A stretch of 44,496 bases of DNA from JBFMAI01 sp040755725 (GTDB taxonomy: Bacteria; Planctomycetota; Phycisphaerae; UBA1845; Fen-1342), in contig JBFMAI010000012.1 in assembly GCA_040755725.1 (NCBI GenBank), forward strand, positions 1 through 44,496, in the 5' to 3' direction. The notes beneath the pieces were generated by a model that saw only the letters and a program-made list of their open reading frames with translations, was not told the origin of the DNA and made no database searches. This document shows positions 31,032 to 38,388 of the stretch, piece by piece; the first letter of the stretch is position 1, and each line of letters starts with the position of its first letter. The translations under genes were made by a program, and so were the position numbers.

Positions 31032-32063
31032 TCAGCCTGTGAGACGCGATACAGCTTTTTCGAGAAGGAGCATGAAGATCGGCAGCAGAACCGCGGACAC
31101 AAGCTTGGCGAGTGTCGCCGGGTCAAAAGGGAAGATCTGCGTCTCACGGAGATCCTTGTACAGCGTGTGCACATTAGCGAAGGCCGTGTGTTGCTGATCT
31201 GACGGGTGACCTTTAAGGATTACCTCCGCCAGTGCGGCGAGTTGTTTGTGCGCCCCAGCCACTTGCGCGGCGAGCGCGCGTCGTGCTGTGGCGAAAACAG
31301 TGTAATTGGGAACGAGAAAAGACCAGCCGATGAAGAGTGAAAACAAGATTACCAAAGCCCATGCGCCTGCACCAATATAGGGGCCAAGTTCTGTGGCAGT
31401 TAGCGTGAGTATTGGAACATACAGCGCACCGCTTGAGAATAGCATCGTTGTGCGGATGGTAAGTGATCCGAACGCGCCGAGTCCACCAACATTATCAGGA
31501 TGATATGGATCGATGACGAACGTGTGTCGTTTGCATGCGTTTTGAACAACGGCACCGGTATTGAGTACGCCAGTGAAGCCTGTACCAGTCAAAATCGCCC
31601 AGATTGTCACCGCCAGGCAGGAGACGATGTACCAGGGATCAGACCAGCCTTGAAACGCGAAGCGGTGGGTTACAAACTGGTGTGATAAAAGATATGCCAC
31701 CACAACGAGGGCCGCCCACAAGAACACAACGGCGTTTCGTGTACTGCGGGACAGACCCGGCATGTAGTCAGGCGAGCCAGATAGGACACCCGCGACATGG
31801 GCGCTGAAGTCTGGGATTACGCGTTTCTCATAGTACCAGAGGCCCACCGCACCAACCCATGGCCAAGTGAGCGCCACATAGGTAAAAATCAGCTGTGGCG
31901 CCGTAGCAGTCACAGCACTCCAGCGTATGACGAGGTAGGCCGTGGCGCCCAAGTAGGTAGGAAGCCCTAGAAGAGCAAACCACATGAGCACTGGAGGGAT
32001 GCTCCGTGTTTGGCCTCTTCGAGTTATCGCGATAACCGTCGTGATGGTGGCATCAGCTATCAT
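31032..32063 (-). CDS. Polytopic membrane protein, reductase partner
   Basis: 343 residues reading leftward, about seven hydrophobic segments (VLMWFALLGLPTYLGATAYL, AVVFLWAALVVVAYLLSHQF, WYIVSCLAVTIWAILTGTGF, GAGAWALVILFSLFIGWSFL). It carries a DPYHPDNVGGLGAFGSLT motif similar to 'HPD.xGGLG' seen in some large bacterial membrane proteins, and a C-terminal IFPFDPATLAKLVSAVLLPI. Start ATG 32063 overlaps the reductase stop by 11 nt (ATGATAGCTGA). It is paralogous in layout to the membrane protein encoded on the opposite strand, and the two genes converge at about 30940-31032. Confidence 0.75.
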   Translation of the reverse strand: MIADATITTVIAITRRGQTRSIPPVLMWFALLGLPTYLGATAYLVIRWSAVTATAPQLIFTYVALTWPWVGAVGLWYYEKRVIPDFSAHVAGVLSGSPDYMPGLSRSTRNAVVFLWAALVVVAYLLSHQFVTHRFAFQGWSDPWYIVSCLAVTIWAILTGTGFTGVLNTGAVVQNACKRHTFVIDPYHPDNVGGLGAFGSLTIRTTMLFSSGALYVPILTLTATELGPYIGAGAWALVILFSLFIGWSFLVPNYTVFATARRALAAQVAGAHKQLAALAEVILKGHPSDQQHTAFANVHTLYKDLRETQIFPFDPATLAKLVSAVLLPIFMLLLEKAVSRLTG

Positions 32064-33228
32064 GATGATCGAAGAACCTCATGAAATAGCCTCGATAGGA
32101 TATGTCGCCGGCCAGTAGGCGGAGGTAACGGCGCATGTGTCGTGCGTCGCGGCGAATGCATGCGAGCGATATGGGGGCAAGCCACCGATTGAACAGGAGT
32201 GGTCGAAGACGACGAGCCGAGCGCAGTTCGGGCAGTATCTGATCGTGGCAGGCAGAAATGTAGGCATCGGGGGCAGAGTGGTTGTGTTCAACGATGGCGA
32301 TGGCTGCAAGGTACCCGCTAAGCAGCGCGTAGTAGATGCCCTCTCCGGTGATCGGCTCGACAAAGCCCGCTGCATCCCCGACGAGCAAGGTATTCGCGGA
32401 AGCGGGGCGGGTAAGGAACATGCCGTAGGGTATCCAAGCGCCTCGGGCGTGCGCTAGCAAGCTCAAGTCTCTCAGGCCGATGCTGCTGCAGAACTCGCGC
32501 AGGTGCTGCCTTGCCTGGTGATGGAGCCCGATGCCGCCGATTCCGACCTCAGCCGTGTCGCCATGAGGAAACACCCATGCCCAGCCACAGCGAGTGTAGC
32601 CGAAGTAGACGCGTGGTAAAGCGTCAGCGCGATCGTAGAGAAGTGAAGCGGGTACGCGTGCTTGCATACCGAATGCAGTGCGAGACCGAACGGCGGCATC
32701 GGCGCGAGTCGCGGTGCAGCGCCGCCGGTTCGGAGATGCCGCGATAGTGCTACTGGCGCCAAAGGCACCGATGATGTAATTGAACGTCACTGCACATTGC
32801 GGAAGGTCAAGTGCATGTCCTTCAGGGAGTTGTGGCAGATGGGCCTGGTGAAAATGGCACCCCAAATCAAGGGCGGTGCTTAGAAGCTGATGGTCGAACG
32901 ACGAGCGGGGCACGAATAGCAGGTCGTGGAGCCCGTAGGCTCGATTCAGCAGGACGTTTCGCGAATATAACTCGAAGCCGCGTGTCGTGAAGTGGTTCGT
33001 AGCGCGAGGGTCTACAGATAAGGCATCTTGAAGTAATGCAACAGCCTTGTTGGTAAGAAGGCCGCCACAGACCTTGTCACGTGGGAACGCTCGGCGGTCG
33101 ATAATCAGTACGCGAGCGCCTCGACGAGCGAGAGTTATGGCGGCGGCACTCCCTGCAGGGCCACCTCCAACAACAAGGGCGTCGTAGCTCCGAGCCACTC
33201 GCAAGACCCTTTCCAGGTGAATTCGCAC
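32053..33228 (-). CDS. Geranylgeranyl reductase-like FAD-dependent oxidoreductase
   Basis: 391 residues, leftward from GTG 33228 (a GTG at 33198 is possible). The FAD-binding Rossmann motif is DALVVGGGPAGSAAAITLAR near residue 15-35, followed by FPRDKVCGG (typical 'K.CGG' of the geranylgeranyl-reductase family) and the C-terminal FAD motif LLVGDAAGFVEPITGEGIYY. The middle contains CGWAWVFPHGDTAEVGIGG, another family motif. The family reduces isoprenoid double bonds or related lipids, and tryptophan halogenases share the fold. Substrate unknown. It is followed by a membrane protein in the same transcript, so a lipid or envelope role is a reasonable inference. Confidence 0.88.
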   Translation of the reverse strand: MRIHLERVLRVARSYDALVVGGGPAGSAAAITLARRGARVLIIDRRAFPRDKVCGGLLTNKAVALLQDALSVDPRATNHFTTRGFELYSRNVLLNRAYGLHDLLFVPRSSFDHQLLSTALDLGCHFHQAHLPQLPEGHALDLPQCAVTFNYIIGAFGASSTIAASPNRRRCTATRADAAVRSRTAFGMQARVPASLLYDRADALPRVYFGYTRCGWAWVFPHGDTAEVGIGGIGLHHQARQHLREFCSSIGLRDLSLLAHARGAWIPYGMFLTRPASANTLLVGDAAGFVEPITGEGIYYALLSGYLAAIAIVEHNHSAPDAYISACHDQILPELRSARRLRPLLFNRWLAPISLACIRRDARHMRRYLRLLAGDISYRGYFMRFFDHHDS

Positions 33229-33547
33229 TCAAGCAAGAGCGTAGCGTCGGTCGCGGAAAGCGTAAAGCACGCCGGGCTCGTTTGCGCGTGGCGAGGCGTG
33301 CCGCGACTGCGCGAACGGCGCGCGGGTCCACCCAGCACAGGTTGAGAATGTGGGCGGCCCTGCAAATGGATGACGAATGCCCTAACTTAGCGGGCATGAA
33401 GGCCGATCCGTGCAGCGCGCTCGGACCTCCGTCCGGCGAGCAGAGTAGTGGCCGGTTCTGTCGTTCCGGACGACCGCGGGTTGCAGTGGCCCTCCTGCAC
33501 GCTGCGAGGCATGCTCCGATGGTAGCGTCGGTAGGGCCGGCAAGCGG
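33229..33547. other. Non-coding gap before the split transposase
   Basis: About 320 bp with no credible gene; only short shadow frames. It separates the reductase operon from the 3' part of the disrupted transposase. It may contain the outer end of the insertion sequence that carried the transposase, but I found no terminal inverted repeat pair with the other side (about 38019-38100). Confidence 0.35.
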
Positions 33548-33814
33548 TCAGGCCGCCGCGCGGTAGTAGTGCCGCAACCGCCCACCCAGGAAGCGCCGGC
33601 ACTTCACGTTGCCGGCCCGCTTCAAGGGGGCGGCTTCGGGCGGGTCTTTGTGGGCTTCAGGTAGCGTCCGGTTCCCGAGTGACTGGTGCGGGCGGTGTTT
33701 GTTGAAAAAGAGCGTGTATTGGCGGGCGATGTGCTCGAGATGCCCCAAGCTGAAGCAGAGGAAGTGGTTCAAGCACTCGCGTTTGAACGAGCCAATCCAG
33801 CTTTCGGCGAAGGC
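33548..33814 (-). pseudogene. 3' part of a split DDE transposase
   Basis: Leftward frame giving, after the junction, AFAESWIGSFKRECLNHFLC..., LFFNKHRPHQSLGN and a conserved end LGGRLRHYYRAAA: the C-terminal part of an IS3/rve-type transposase (DDE integrase core), with the catalytic Glu in FAESW. It has no start of its own except fortuitous codons inside the adjacent element. Together with 37203-38018 it makes one 360-codon frame once the 3.39 kb element between them is removed (junction at a shared GCGTT; both halves read AAC at the join). Confidence 0.82.
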
Positions 33815-33817
33815 GTT
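33813..33817 (+). repeat. Left attachment core GCGTT of the recombinase element
   Basis: Left copy of the 5-bp core shared with 37201-37205. On the minus strand it reads AACGC, contributing Asn-Ala of the transposase. It overlaps the first base of the TTG start of the DUF5372-type gene, so the gene begins at the very edge of the element. Confidence 0.7.
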
Positions 33818-34128
33818 TGTCTTCGCCGCGGAATGCACCCGGCGGGGCCGATCCGGGGCCAGCCTTTCGCGTCCTGCATCCCTTTCATCCCGGTCATGGC
33901 CAGCAGTTTTCGGTGGTCACGGTTCGCAATAACTGGGGCGAGCAGCTGATCTACTACCGAGACCGGCGCCAGCGGTTGATCTCGATTCCCGCCGGTTGGA
34001 CGGACCTGGAGCCGCCGGATCCGTTCGTGACCATCTCCGCCGGCCGGTCGCCGTTTCGCCTGGAGGACTTGCTGGAACTGGTCCGCCTGGTGGCCGTTCT
34101 CAAGCGGGAGGTGCCCCATGGACGCTGA
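33817..34128 (+). CDS. DUF5372-like protein of the recombinase element
   Basis: 103 residues starting at TTG 33817; an internal start is possible because the first 16 residues are weakly conserved-looking. The domain LHPFHPGHGQQFSVVTVRNN, WGEQLIYYRDRRQRLISIPA, GWTDLEPPDPFVTISAGRSP then FRLEDLLELVRL fits my memory of DUF5372, a small protein commonly located next to helix-turn-helix and recombinase genes in such elements. Function unknown; possibly a DNA-binding or accessory recombination factor. Confidence 0.72.
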   Translation: MSSPRNAPGGADPGPAFRVLHPFHPGHGQQFSVVTVRNNWGEQLIYYRDRRQRLISIPAGWTDLEPPDPFVTISAGRSPFRLEDLLELVRLVAVLKREVPHGR

Positions 34129-34337
34129 GTTGCGGGCTTGGAGGCGCAAACGGAATTATGCCGAATGTGTAAAGGCGACTATGCCGCTCGCTGAGCGGGT
34201 AGCGACCAATCGACCGGCGGAGTATTTCGCAATTGCAGCATCATATGAGGCACTGTGGCGACAGAATGGGCTTGACCGGGCGGTGTGTGTCGGCATAATT
34301 CTATTAACACAATGTCCCGCGCTGATCGGAGCCGCCC
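34129..34337 (+). other. Gap within the recombinase element
   Basis: About 210 bp between the DUF5372-like and HTH genes. A frame starting at 34118 gives MDAELRAWRRKRNYAECVKA, which could be a small protein, but it then runs out of frame through the HTH gene, so I do not call it. No other structure seen. Confidence 0.3.
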
Positions 34338-34814
34338 ATGAACCCGCCCCGCGACAGCAAGAGCCGATCCCTGTGGAAGCAGGGCGCCCTACACCCACGA
34401 CCCGAGCATGTCCGCGATCCGCTCTTTCAGCACAGCGAGTTTTTCGATCCCCGCGACCTGGTGCTGGTCAAGTACGAGATGCTGCGCCGCGCACGGGTGG
34501 AAGGACAATCCGTGGCCGCCGCGGCTCGCGCCTTTGGCTTCTCGCGGGTGGCGTTCTACCAGGCCCGGGCGGCCTTTCAGCAGGAGGGCCTGCCAGGCCT
34601 GCTGCCCCACCGGCGCGGCCCCAAACAGGCCAGCAAGCTGACAGCCGCTGTCCTGGAGTTCATCGACCAGCAGCGCGCCGCCGACAGCCAGCTGCGTGCC
34701 CCGGAGCTGGCACGCCTGATCCGGCAGCACTTGGGGTTCGCGGTCCATCCCCGCAGTATCGAACGAGCCTTGGCCCGCCGAGCAAAAAAGGGGCGACACC
34801 GAGAGTCGTCGTAA
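34338..34814 (+). CDS. Helix-turn-helix protein of the recombinase element
   Basis: 158 residues, ATG 34338 with CGGAG upstream. Central SVAAAARAFGFSRVAFYQAR is a helix-turn-helix of the type seen in transposase helpers and recombination directionality proteins. It is followed by GLLPHRRGPKQASKLTAAV and a second helical unit (QLRAPELARLIRQHLGFAVH, PRSIERALARRAKKG). Double-HTH arrangement of this kind resembles the N-terminal DNA-binding half of transposases, without the catalytic core. The product could guide recombinase to DNA or regulate the element; this is inference. Confidence 0.78.
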   Translation: MNPPRDSKSRSLWKQGALHPRPEHVRDPLFQHSEFFDPRDLVLVKYEMLRRARVEGQSVAAAARAFGFSRVAFYQARAAFQQEGLPGLLPHRRGPKQASKLTAAVLEFIDQQRAADSQLRAPELARLIRQHLGFAVHPRSIERALARRAKKGRHRESS

Positions 34815-35104
34815 GCGGGCTGGCTGCGGGCGGTGAATGGACGGCGCGGTACGAAGCCCTGCGGGGTGCGACCTTGAACCACACGGGGGCCGCCAGCGTG
34901 CCCTGGGGGCTCAACCTGTTCCTGCGGCAGGGTCTGGCGGCCTGGATGCAGGCCTGTCCAAGACCAACCGGCCCCGAGTCACCCGCTCCACCGCTCATGC
35001 TGTCCCGCGCTCCGCCGTCCGCGTTGCCAGTACCCGTGTCCAACCAACTCGTGACCGTTCTGGCCAACATGGTTCTCACCGCAAGACAGGAGCGCTGGGC
35101 ATGA
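34805..35104 (+). CDS. Uncertain small frame upstream of the recombinase
   Basis: A frame ending at 35104 gives ARYEALRGATLNHTGAASVP, WGLNLFLRQGLAAWMQACPR and a Ser/Pro-rich end. The RYEALR..L...LFLR.G...W pattern resembles small proteins I recall between the HTH and recombinase genes of related elements. Its stop overlaps the recombinase ATG (ATGA), which argues for translation. No ATG, GTG or TTG exists near the apparent N-terminus, so the start is unresolved and the gene may be broken or frameshifted from the HTH gene. Left coordinate is approximate. Confidence 0.38.
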   Translation, partial: VVVSGLAAGGEWTARYEALRGATLNHTGAASVPWGLNLFLRQGLAAWMQACPRPTGPESPAPPLMLSRAPPSALPVPVSNQLVTVLANMVLTARQERWA

Positions 35105-37200
35105 TCACCACCAACGATCCGCGGCAGAAGGTGCGGGCGGAGCACCTGCAACGCGACGCCTACCTGTATATCCGCCAATCCACATTGCAGCAGGTCTTCC
35201 ACAACACCGAGAGCACCCAACGGCAGTACGACCTCAAGCAGCGCGCGATAGCACTGGGCTGGTCGACTGACCACGTGCACATCATCGACGGCGACCAGGG
35301 CCAATCCGGCGCCTCGGCCGCTGACCGCGAGGGATTCCAGAAGTTGGTCGCCGAGGTGGGCCTGGGACATGCCGGCATCGTGCTGGGGCTGGAAGTATCC
35401 CGGCTGGCCCGTAATTGCTCTGACTGGCACCGGCTGCTGGAGATCTGCGGCCTGACTGACACGCTGATCCTGGACGAGGACGGCCTGTACGATCCGGCCA
35501 GCTTCAACGACCGGCTGCTGCTGGGTCTGAAGGGCACGATGAGCGAGGCGGAACTGCATGTCCTCCGCGCTCGGCTGCAGGGTGGTAGCCGCAACAAGGC
35601 GCAGCGGGGCGAGTTGCGCTTCGCCTTGCCGGTCGGCCTGATCTACGATCCGCAGGGTCGGCTGGTCCTGGATCCCGATCAGCAGGTCCAACAAGCCCTG
35701 CGCACCTTCTTCCAGGTCTACGAGCGGCAGGGCACGGCCCAAGCCGTCGTGAAGTACTTCGCCCAGAACCAGTTGAGCTTCCCGCGCCGCTTGCGGGGCG
35801 GCATCCACAAGGGGCAGTTGGTCTGGGGGCCGCTGGGCCATTCGCGGAGCCTCCAGGTGCTGCGCAATCCCCGTTATGCCGGGGCCTACGTCTTCGGTCG
35901 TACCAAGGCCTGCCGGCGACCGACCGGACGGGGTGGCTACAAGCCCCAGCCGCAGGAGAAGTGGCATACCCTGATCCTCGATGCCCATCCCGGATATATC
36001 AGTTGGCAGCAGTACCAAGACCACCTCCAGACCTTGCATGCCTGCGCTCGCGCCCATGGGTTGGATCGACGGCACAGCCCGCCCGGGCAAGGTCCGGCGC
36101 TGCTGCAAGGATTGGTGGTCTGCGGTGTCTGTGGCCGCCGCATGACCGTGAAGTACCACACCCGGGCAAGGACTCTGGTGCCGGACTACATGTGCCAGCA
36201 CGAGAGTACTGAGCACGGTCACGCAATCTGCCAGCAGGTTCCCGGCGCCGGCGTCGACCAGGCCGTGGGTGCGTTGCTGCTGGAGTTGGTGCGGCCGGTC
36301 ACTTTGGAACTGGCATTCGCCGTACAGGCCGAGCTGCACACTCGGCTTGAGGAGGTGGCGCGCCTGCGCCGGCAGCAGGTGGAACGGGCGCAGTATGAGA
36401 CCGACGTCGCCCGCAGCCGCTTCATGCAGGTGGATCCCAACAATCGGCTGGTCGCCGCCGCTCTTGAAGCCGACTGGAACGACAAACTCCGCGCTCTGAC
36501 CGCCGCACAGGAACAATACGAACAGCAGCGGCAGAAGGACCAGATGAGCTTGGATGATGCCAGGCGGCAACAGGTTCTCGCGCTGGCCCGTGACTTGCCA
36601 CGGCTCTGGCATGATCCGCATACCGGCGACCAGGACCGCAAACGGGTGGTACGCCTGCTGATCGAGGACGTGACCTTGACCAAGCCCAACCAGATCAAGG
36701 TTCAGATCCGACTGAAGGGCGGCGCCACCCGGACACTCATGGTGCCACTACCACTGGACGCCCCCAAGTTGCGTGCCACCAATCCGGAAGTGGTGCGCCG
36801 GATCGACCAACTCCTGGATCATCACAGCGAAGCCGCCATCGCGGCTGAGTTGAACCGTGGCGGCTACCACACCGGGACCAAGCTGGAGTTCACCGGTCAT
36901 CTGGTCGGACGGATTCGATTCAGGTACGGATTGAAGCCACGTTACGAGCGCCTCCGCGAACGCGGCCTGTTGACAGCGGCGGAGCTCGGCGCGCAATTGA
37001 GCATCACCGCCGGGCAGGTACGCGTCTGGAGACGCCATGGCTTGCTGCGTGGCGAAGCGTACAATGACAACCATCGGTATCTATACAAACCCGTCGGTAA
37101 GCACGGCCCACGGAAACAACAGGGCCGGAAGTTCTCAGAAAGGCGCCGATTCCCCGAGTTCTGCTCTCATGCAGCCAATGAGGTGCACCATGAAGCATAA
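35101..37200 (+). CDS. Large serine recombinase
   Basis: 699 residues from ATG 35101. The N-terminal resolvase domain has the catalytic Ser in YLYIRQSTLQQV (Ser27), DGDQGQSGASAADREGFQKL, GLEVSRLARN and ELHVLRARLQGG. A recombinase domain follows (GAYVFGRTKACRRPTGRGGY), then a zinc ribbon (CGVCGRRM ... CQHEST) near residues 340-385, a charged coiled coil (EEVARLRRQQVERAQYETDV) and a C-terminal wHTH-like segment (LTAAELGAQLSITAGQVRVW). It catalyses site-specific insertion and excision of the element. The stop codon TAA directly precedes the right att core. Confidence 0.93.
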   Translation: MITTNDPRQKVRAEHLQRDAYLYIRQSTLQQVFHNTESTQRQYDLKQRAIALGWSTDHVHIIDGDQGQSGASAADREGFQKLVAEVGLGHAGIVLGLEVSRLARNCSDWHRLLEICGLTDTLILDEDGLYDPASFNDRLLLGLKGTMSEAELHVLRARLQGGSRNKAQRGELRFALPVGLIYDPQGRLVLDPDQQVQQALRTFFQVYERQGTAQAVVKYFAQNQLSFPRRLRGGIHKGQLVWGPLGHSRSLQVLRNPRYAGAYVFGRTKACRRPTGRGGYKPQPQEKWHTLILDAHPGYISWQQYQDHLQTLHACARAHGLDRRHSPPGQGPALLQGLVVCGVCGRRMTVKYHTRARTLVPDYMCQHESTEHGHAICQQVPGAGVDQAVGALLLELVRPVTLELAFAVQAELHTRLEEVARLRRQQVERAQYETDVARSRFMQVDPNNRLVAAALEADWNDKLRALTAAQEQYEQQRQKDQMSLDDARRQQVLALARDLPRLWHDPHTGDQDRKRVVRLLIEDVTLTKPNQIKVQIRLKGGATRTLMVPLPLDAPKLRATNPEVVRRIDQLLDHHSEAAIAAELNRGGYHTGTKLEFTGHLVGRIRFRYGLKPRYERLRERGLLTAAELGAQLSITAGQVRVWRRHGLLRGEAYNDNHRYLYKPVGKHGPRKQQGRKFSERRRFPEFCSHAANEVHHEA

Positions 37201-37205
37201 GCGTT
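37201..37205 (+). repeat. Right attachment core GCGTT of the recombinase element
   Basis: Second copy of the 5-bp core, immediately after the recombinase stop codon at 37200. To the right lies the N-terminal half of the transposase; its codons run on into AAC at 37205-37203 in the same phase as in the left fragment. Confidence 0.7.
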
Positions 37206-38018
37206 CGCATCCGGCGCCAACACCGGCGTGCGCACCCGCTGCACGCCGGCATTCGCGAACACGCGGTCGAAGCCGTACAGCAATTTCGCGTCGCGGTCGT
37301 GCAGAATGAAGCGGATGGGCAAGTCGCTGTCCTCCAGCCACATGAGCACGTTCCGGGCTTGCTGCTGCACCCATTGCTCATGCGGGTGGTACGTCGGCGG
37401 GCTCAGGTAGACCCTGCGGGTGCCGACGTGAATGAACATCAGGCAGTAGGCGACGCGGGCGCCCAGCGGCGTGATCACGTTCTTCGTGAAGAAATCCGCG
37501 GCCACGAGCGTGTTCACGTGCAGGCGGATGAAATTCCGCCACACAGTTTCTCCCGCCCGGCCACGGCGCTGCGGCGACGGGGTGAGGCCAACCCCCCGCA
37601 GAATCCGACGAACGGAGGACCGCCCGACACGCAGCCGCAACTTCCGCAGCTCACCGATGATGCGGCGGTATCCCCAGCCACAGTGTTCGCGGGCGAGCCG
37701 GGTGACCAGGTCACGGATGTCGCGGGCGATCTTGGGTCGGCCGACGCGTTTCGCCGGGCGCCCTTCGCGCAGCTCCTCGACCCACCGAGAATACGTCCGT
37801 GGCGTGACGATCCCGATGATGTCCGCGACCTTGTGGCCGAGTTCCTGGCCGATGGCCAGCAGGCGCGCGCGGTCGCTGGGACCCGGTATGACCCGGTTGC
37901 CGCCGAGCTTGCGGCGGAGGATCTCGACCTCGGCTTTCAGGAACCGGATGCGAGCGTCGCGACGGGCGGCGCTGGCTTCCAGGAGGAGGTGCATGGCGAC
38001 GTAGAACCAACGGAGCAT
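37203..38018 (-). pseudogene. 5' part of a split DDE transposase
   Basis: Leftward from the ATG at 38018, 272 codons up to the junction. It starts MLRWFYVAMHLLLEASAARR, has an HTH-like region (VADIIGIVTPRTYSRWVEEL), and then the rve core: NTLVAADFFTKNVITPLGAR supplies catalytic Asp 1, and DLPIRFILHDRDAKLLYGFD supplies Asp 2. The third catalytic residue, Glu, is on the other side of the inserted element (33548-33814). The spacing Asp to Glu across the join is 34 residues. The product would be an IS3/rve-type transposase or integrase of 360 aa; split as it is, it cannot be active. Confidence 0.85.
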
Positions 38019-38283
38019 GGCCCGTGAGCCCTCGAAGAATCGTCAGCGTTACTGAAGCGAAAAGCGGTGTCCGACATTTTGGACCCGCGCTGGCGCGGCC
38101 GCAATCCGCAGGAGTTTGGTTCCGTTCGCCCGAGGGAGCCAGATCAAGGGGGTGGAGTTCGCGTGCGCGAACCTAACCAAGGGGCTTAAGTTCGAAGGGG
38201 CGAGTTAAACGCGAACCATGTCTCTGTTTTGTCTCTAGACTTTCGTTCGAGGACGGTTTCGATCCCTCTAATCACGTAACTTA
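38019..38283. other. Gap between transposase and integrase
   Basis: Non-coding, about 260 bp. It contains the direct repeat TGTCTCT twice (within TGTCTCTGTTTTGTCTCTAG), possible arm-type binding sites for the integrase, by inference only. A GTTTCGATCCCTC segment recalls a tRNA T-arm but does not fold as one, so it is not called. Confidence 0.3.
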
Positions 38284-38325
38284 CGCAGGATCAGGAAGTT
38301 GCGTTCCGGTCCTGCGTTTTGTTTT
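38284..38325 (+). terminator. Intrinsic terminator upstream of the integrase start
   Basis: CGCAGGA at 38284-38290 pairs with TCCTGCG at 38310-38316, with an inner GGAA/TTCC pair and GTTGCG loop, followed by TTTTGTTTT (38317-38325). This is a good rho-independent terminator. It supports the ATG 38389 start of the integrase, because upstream codons would lie in the terminator. Confidence 0.7.
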
Positions 38326-38388
38326 GCGCAGGGGGTGGCTCAAAGTGAGCCACCTCGCAGGGCCGGAAAAGCCACCGGAGGCCCTGCG

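Larger units (their letters stand above)
33813..37205 (+). mobile_element. 3.39 kb serine-recombinase element inserted in a transposase gene
   Basis: Bounded by GCGTT at 33813-33817 and 37201-37205 (3388 bp apart). It carries, rightward, a DUF5372-type gene, a helix-turn-helix gene, a small uncertain frame and a large serine recombinase whose stop codon abuts the right core. Removing the element with one core copy rejoins the flanking transposase halves in frame, restoring the DD34E active site. Short dyads lie around the cores, as expected for serine-recombinase att sites (GCGAA-GGCG-TTCGC in the restored target). This is strong evidence for insertion by the encoded recombinase; the exact crossover within the core is not defined. 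Confidence 0.82.

Noticed and set aside
34118..34337. Small protein starting MDAELRAWRRKRN inside the recombinase element
   Set aside because: No family resemblance, and the frame runs into a shadow of the HTH gene; noted but not called.
37299..38027. Rightward frame of 242 codons over the transposase
   Set aside because: Shadow of the leftward transposase half, which has clear DDE motifs.
38210..38283. Possible tRNA/tmRNA 3' end as attachment site (GTTTCGATCCC)
   Set aside because: The T-arm does not pair correctly and no other tRNA parts are present.
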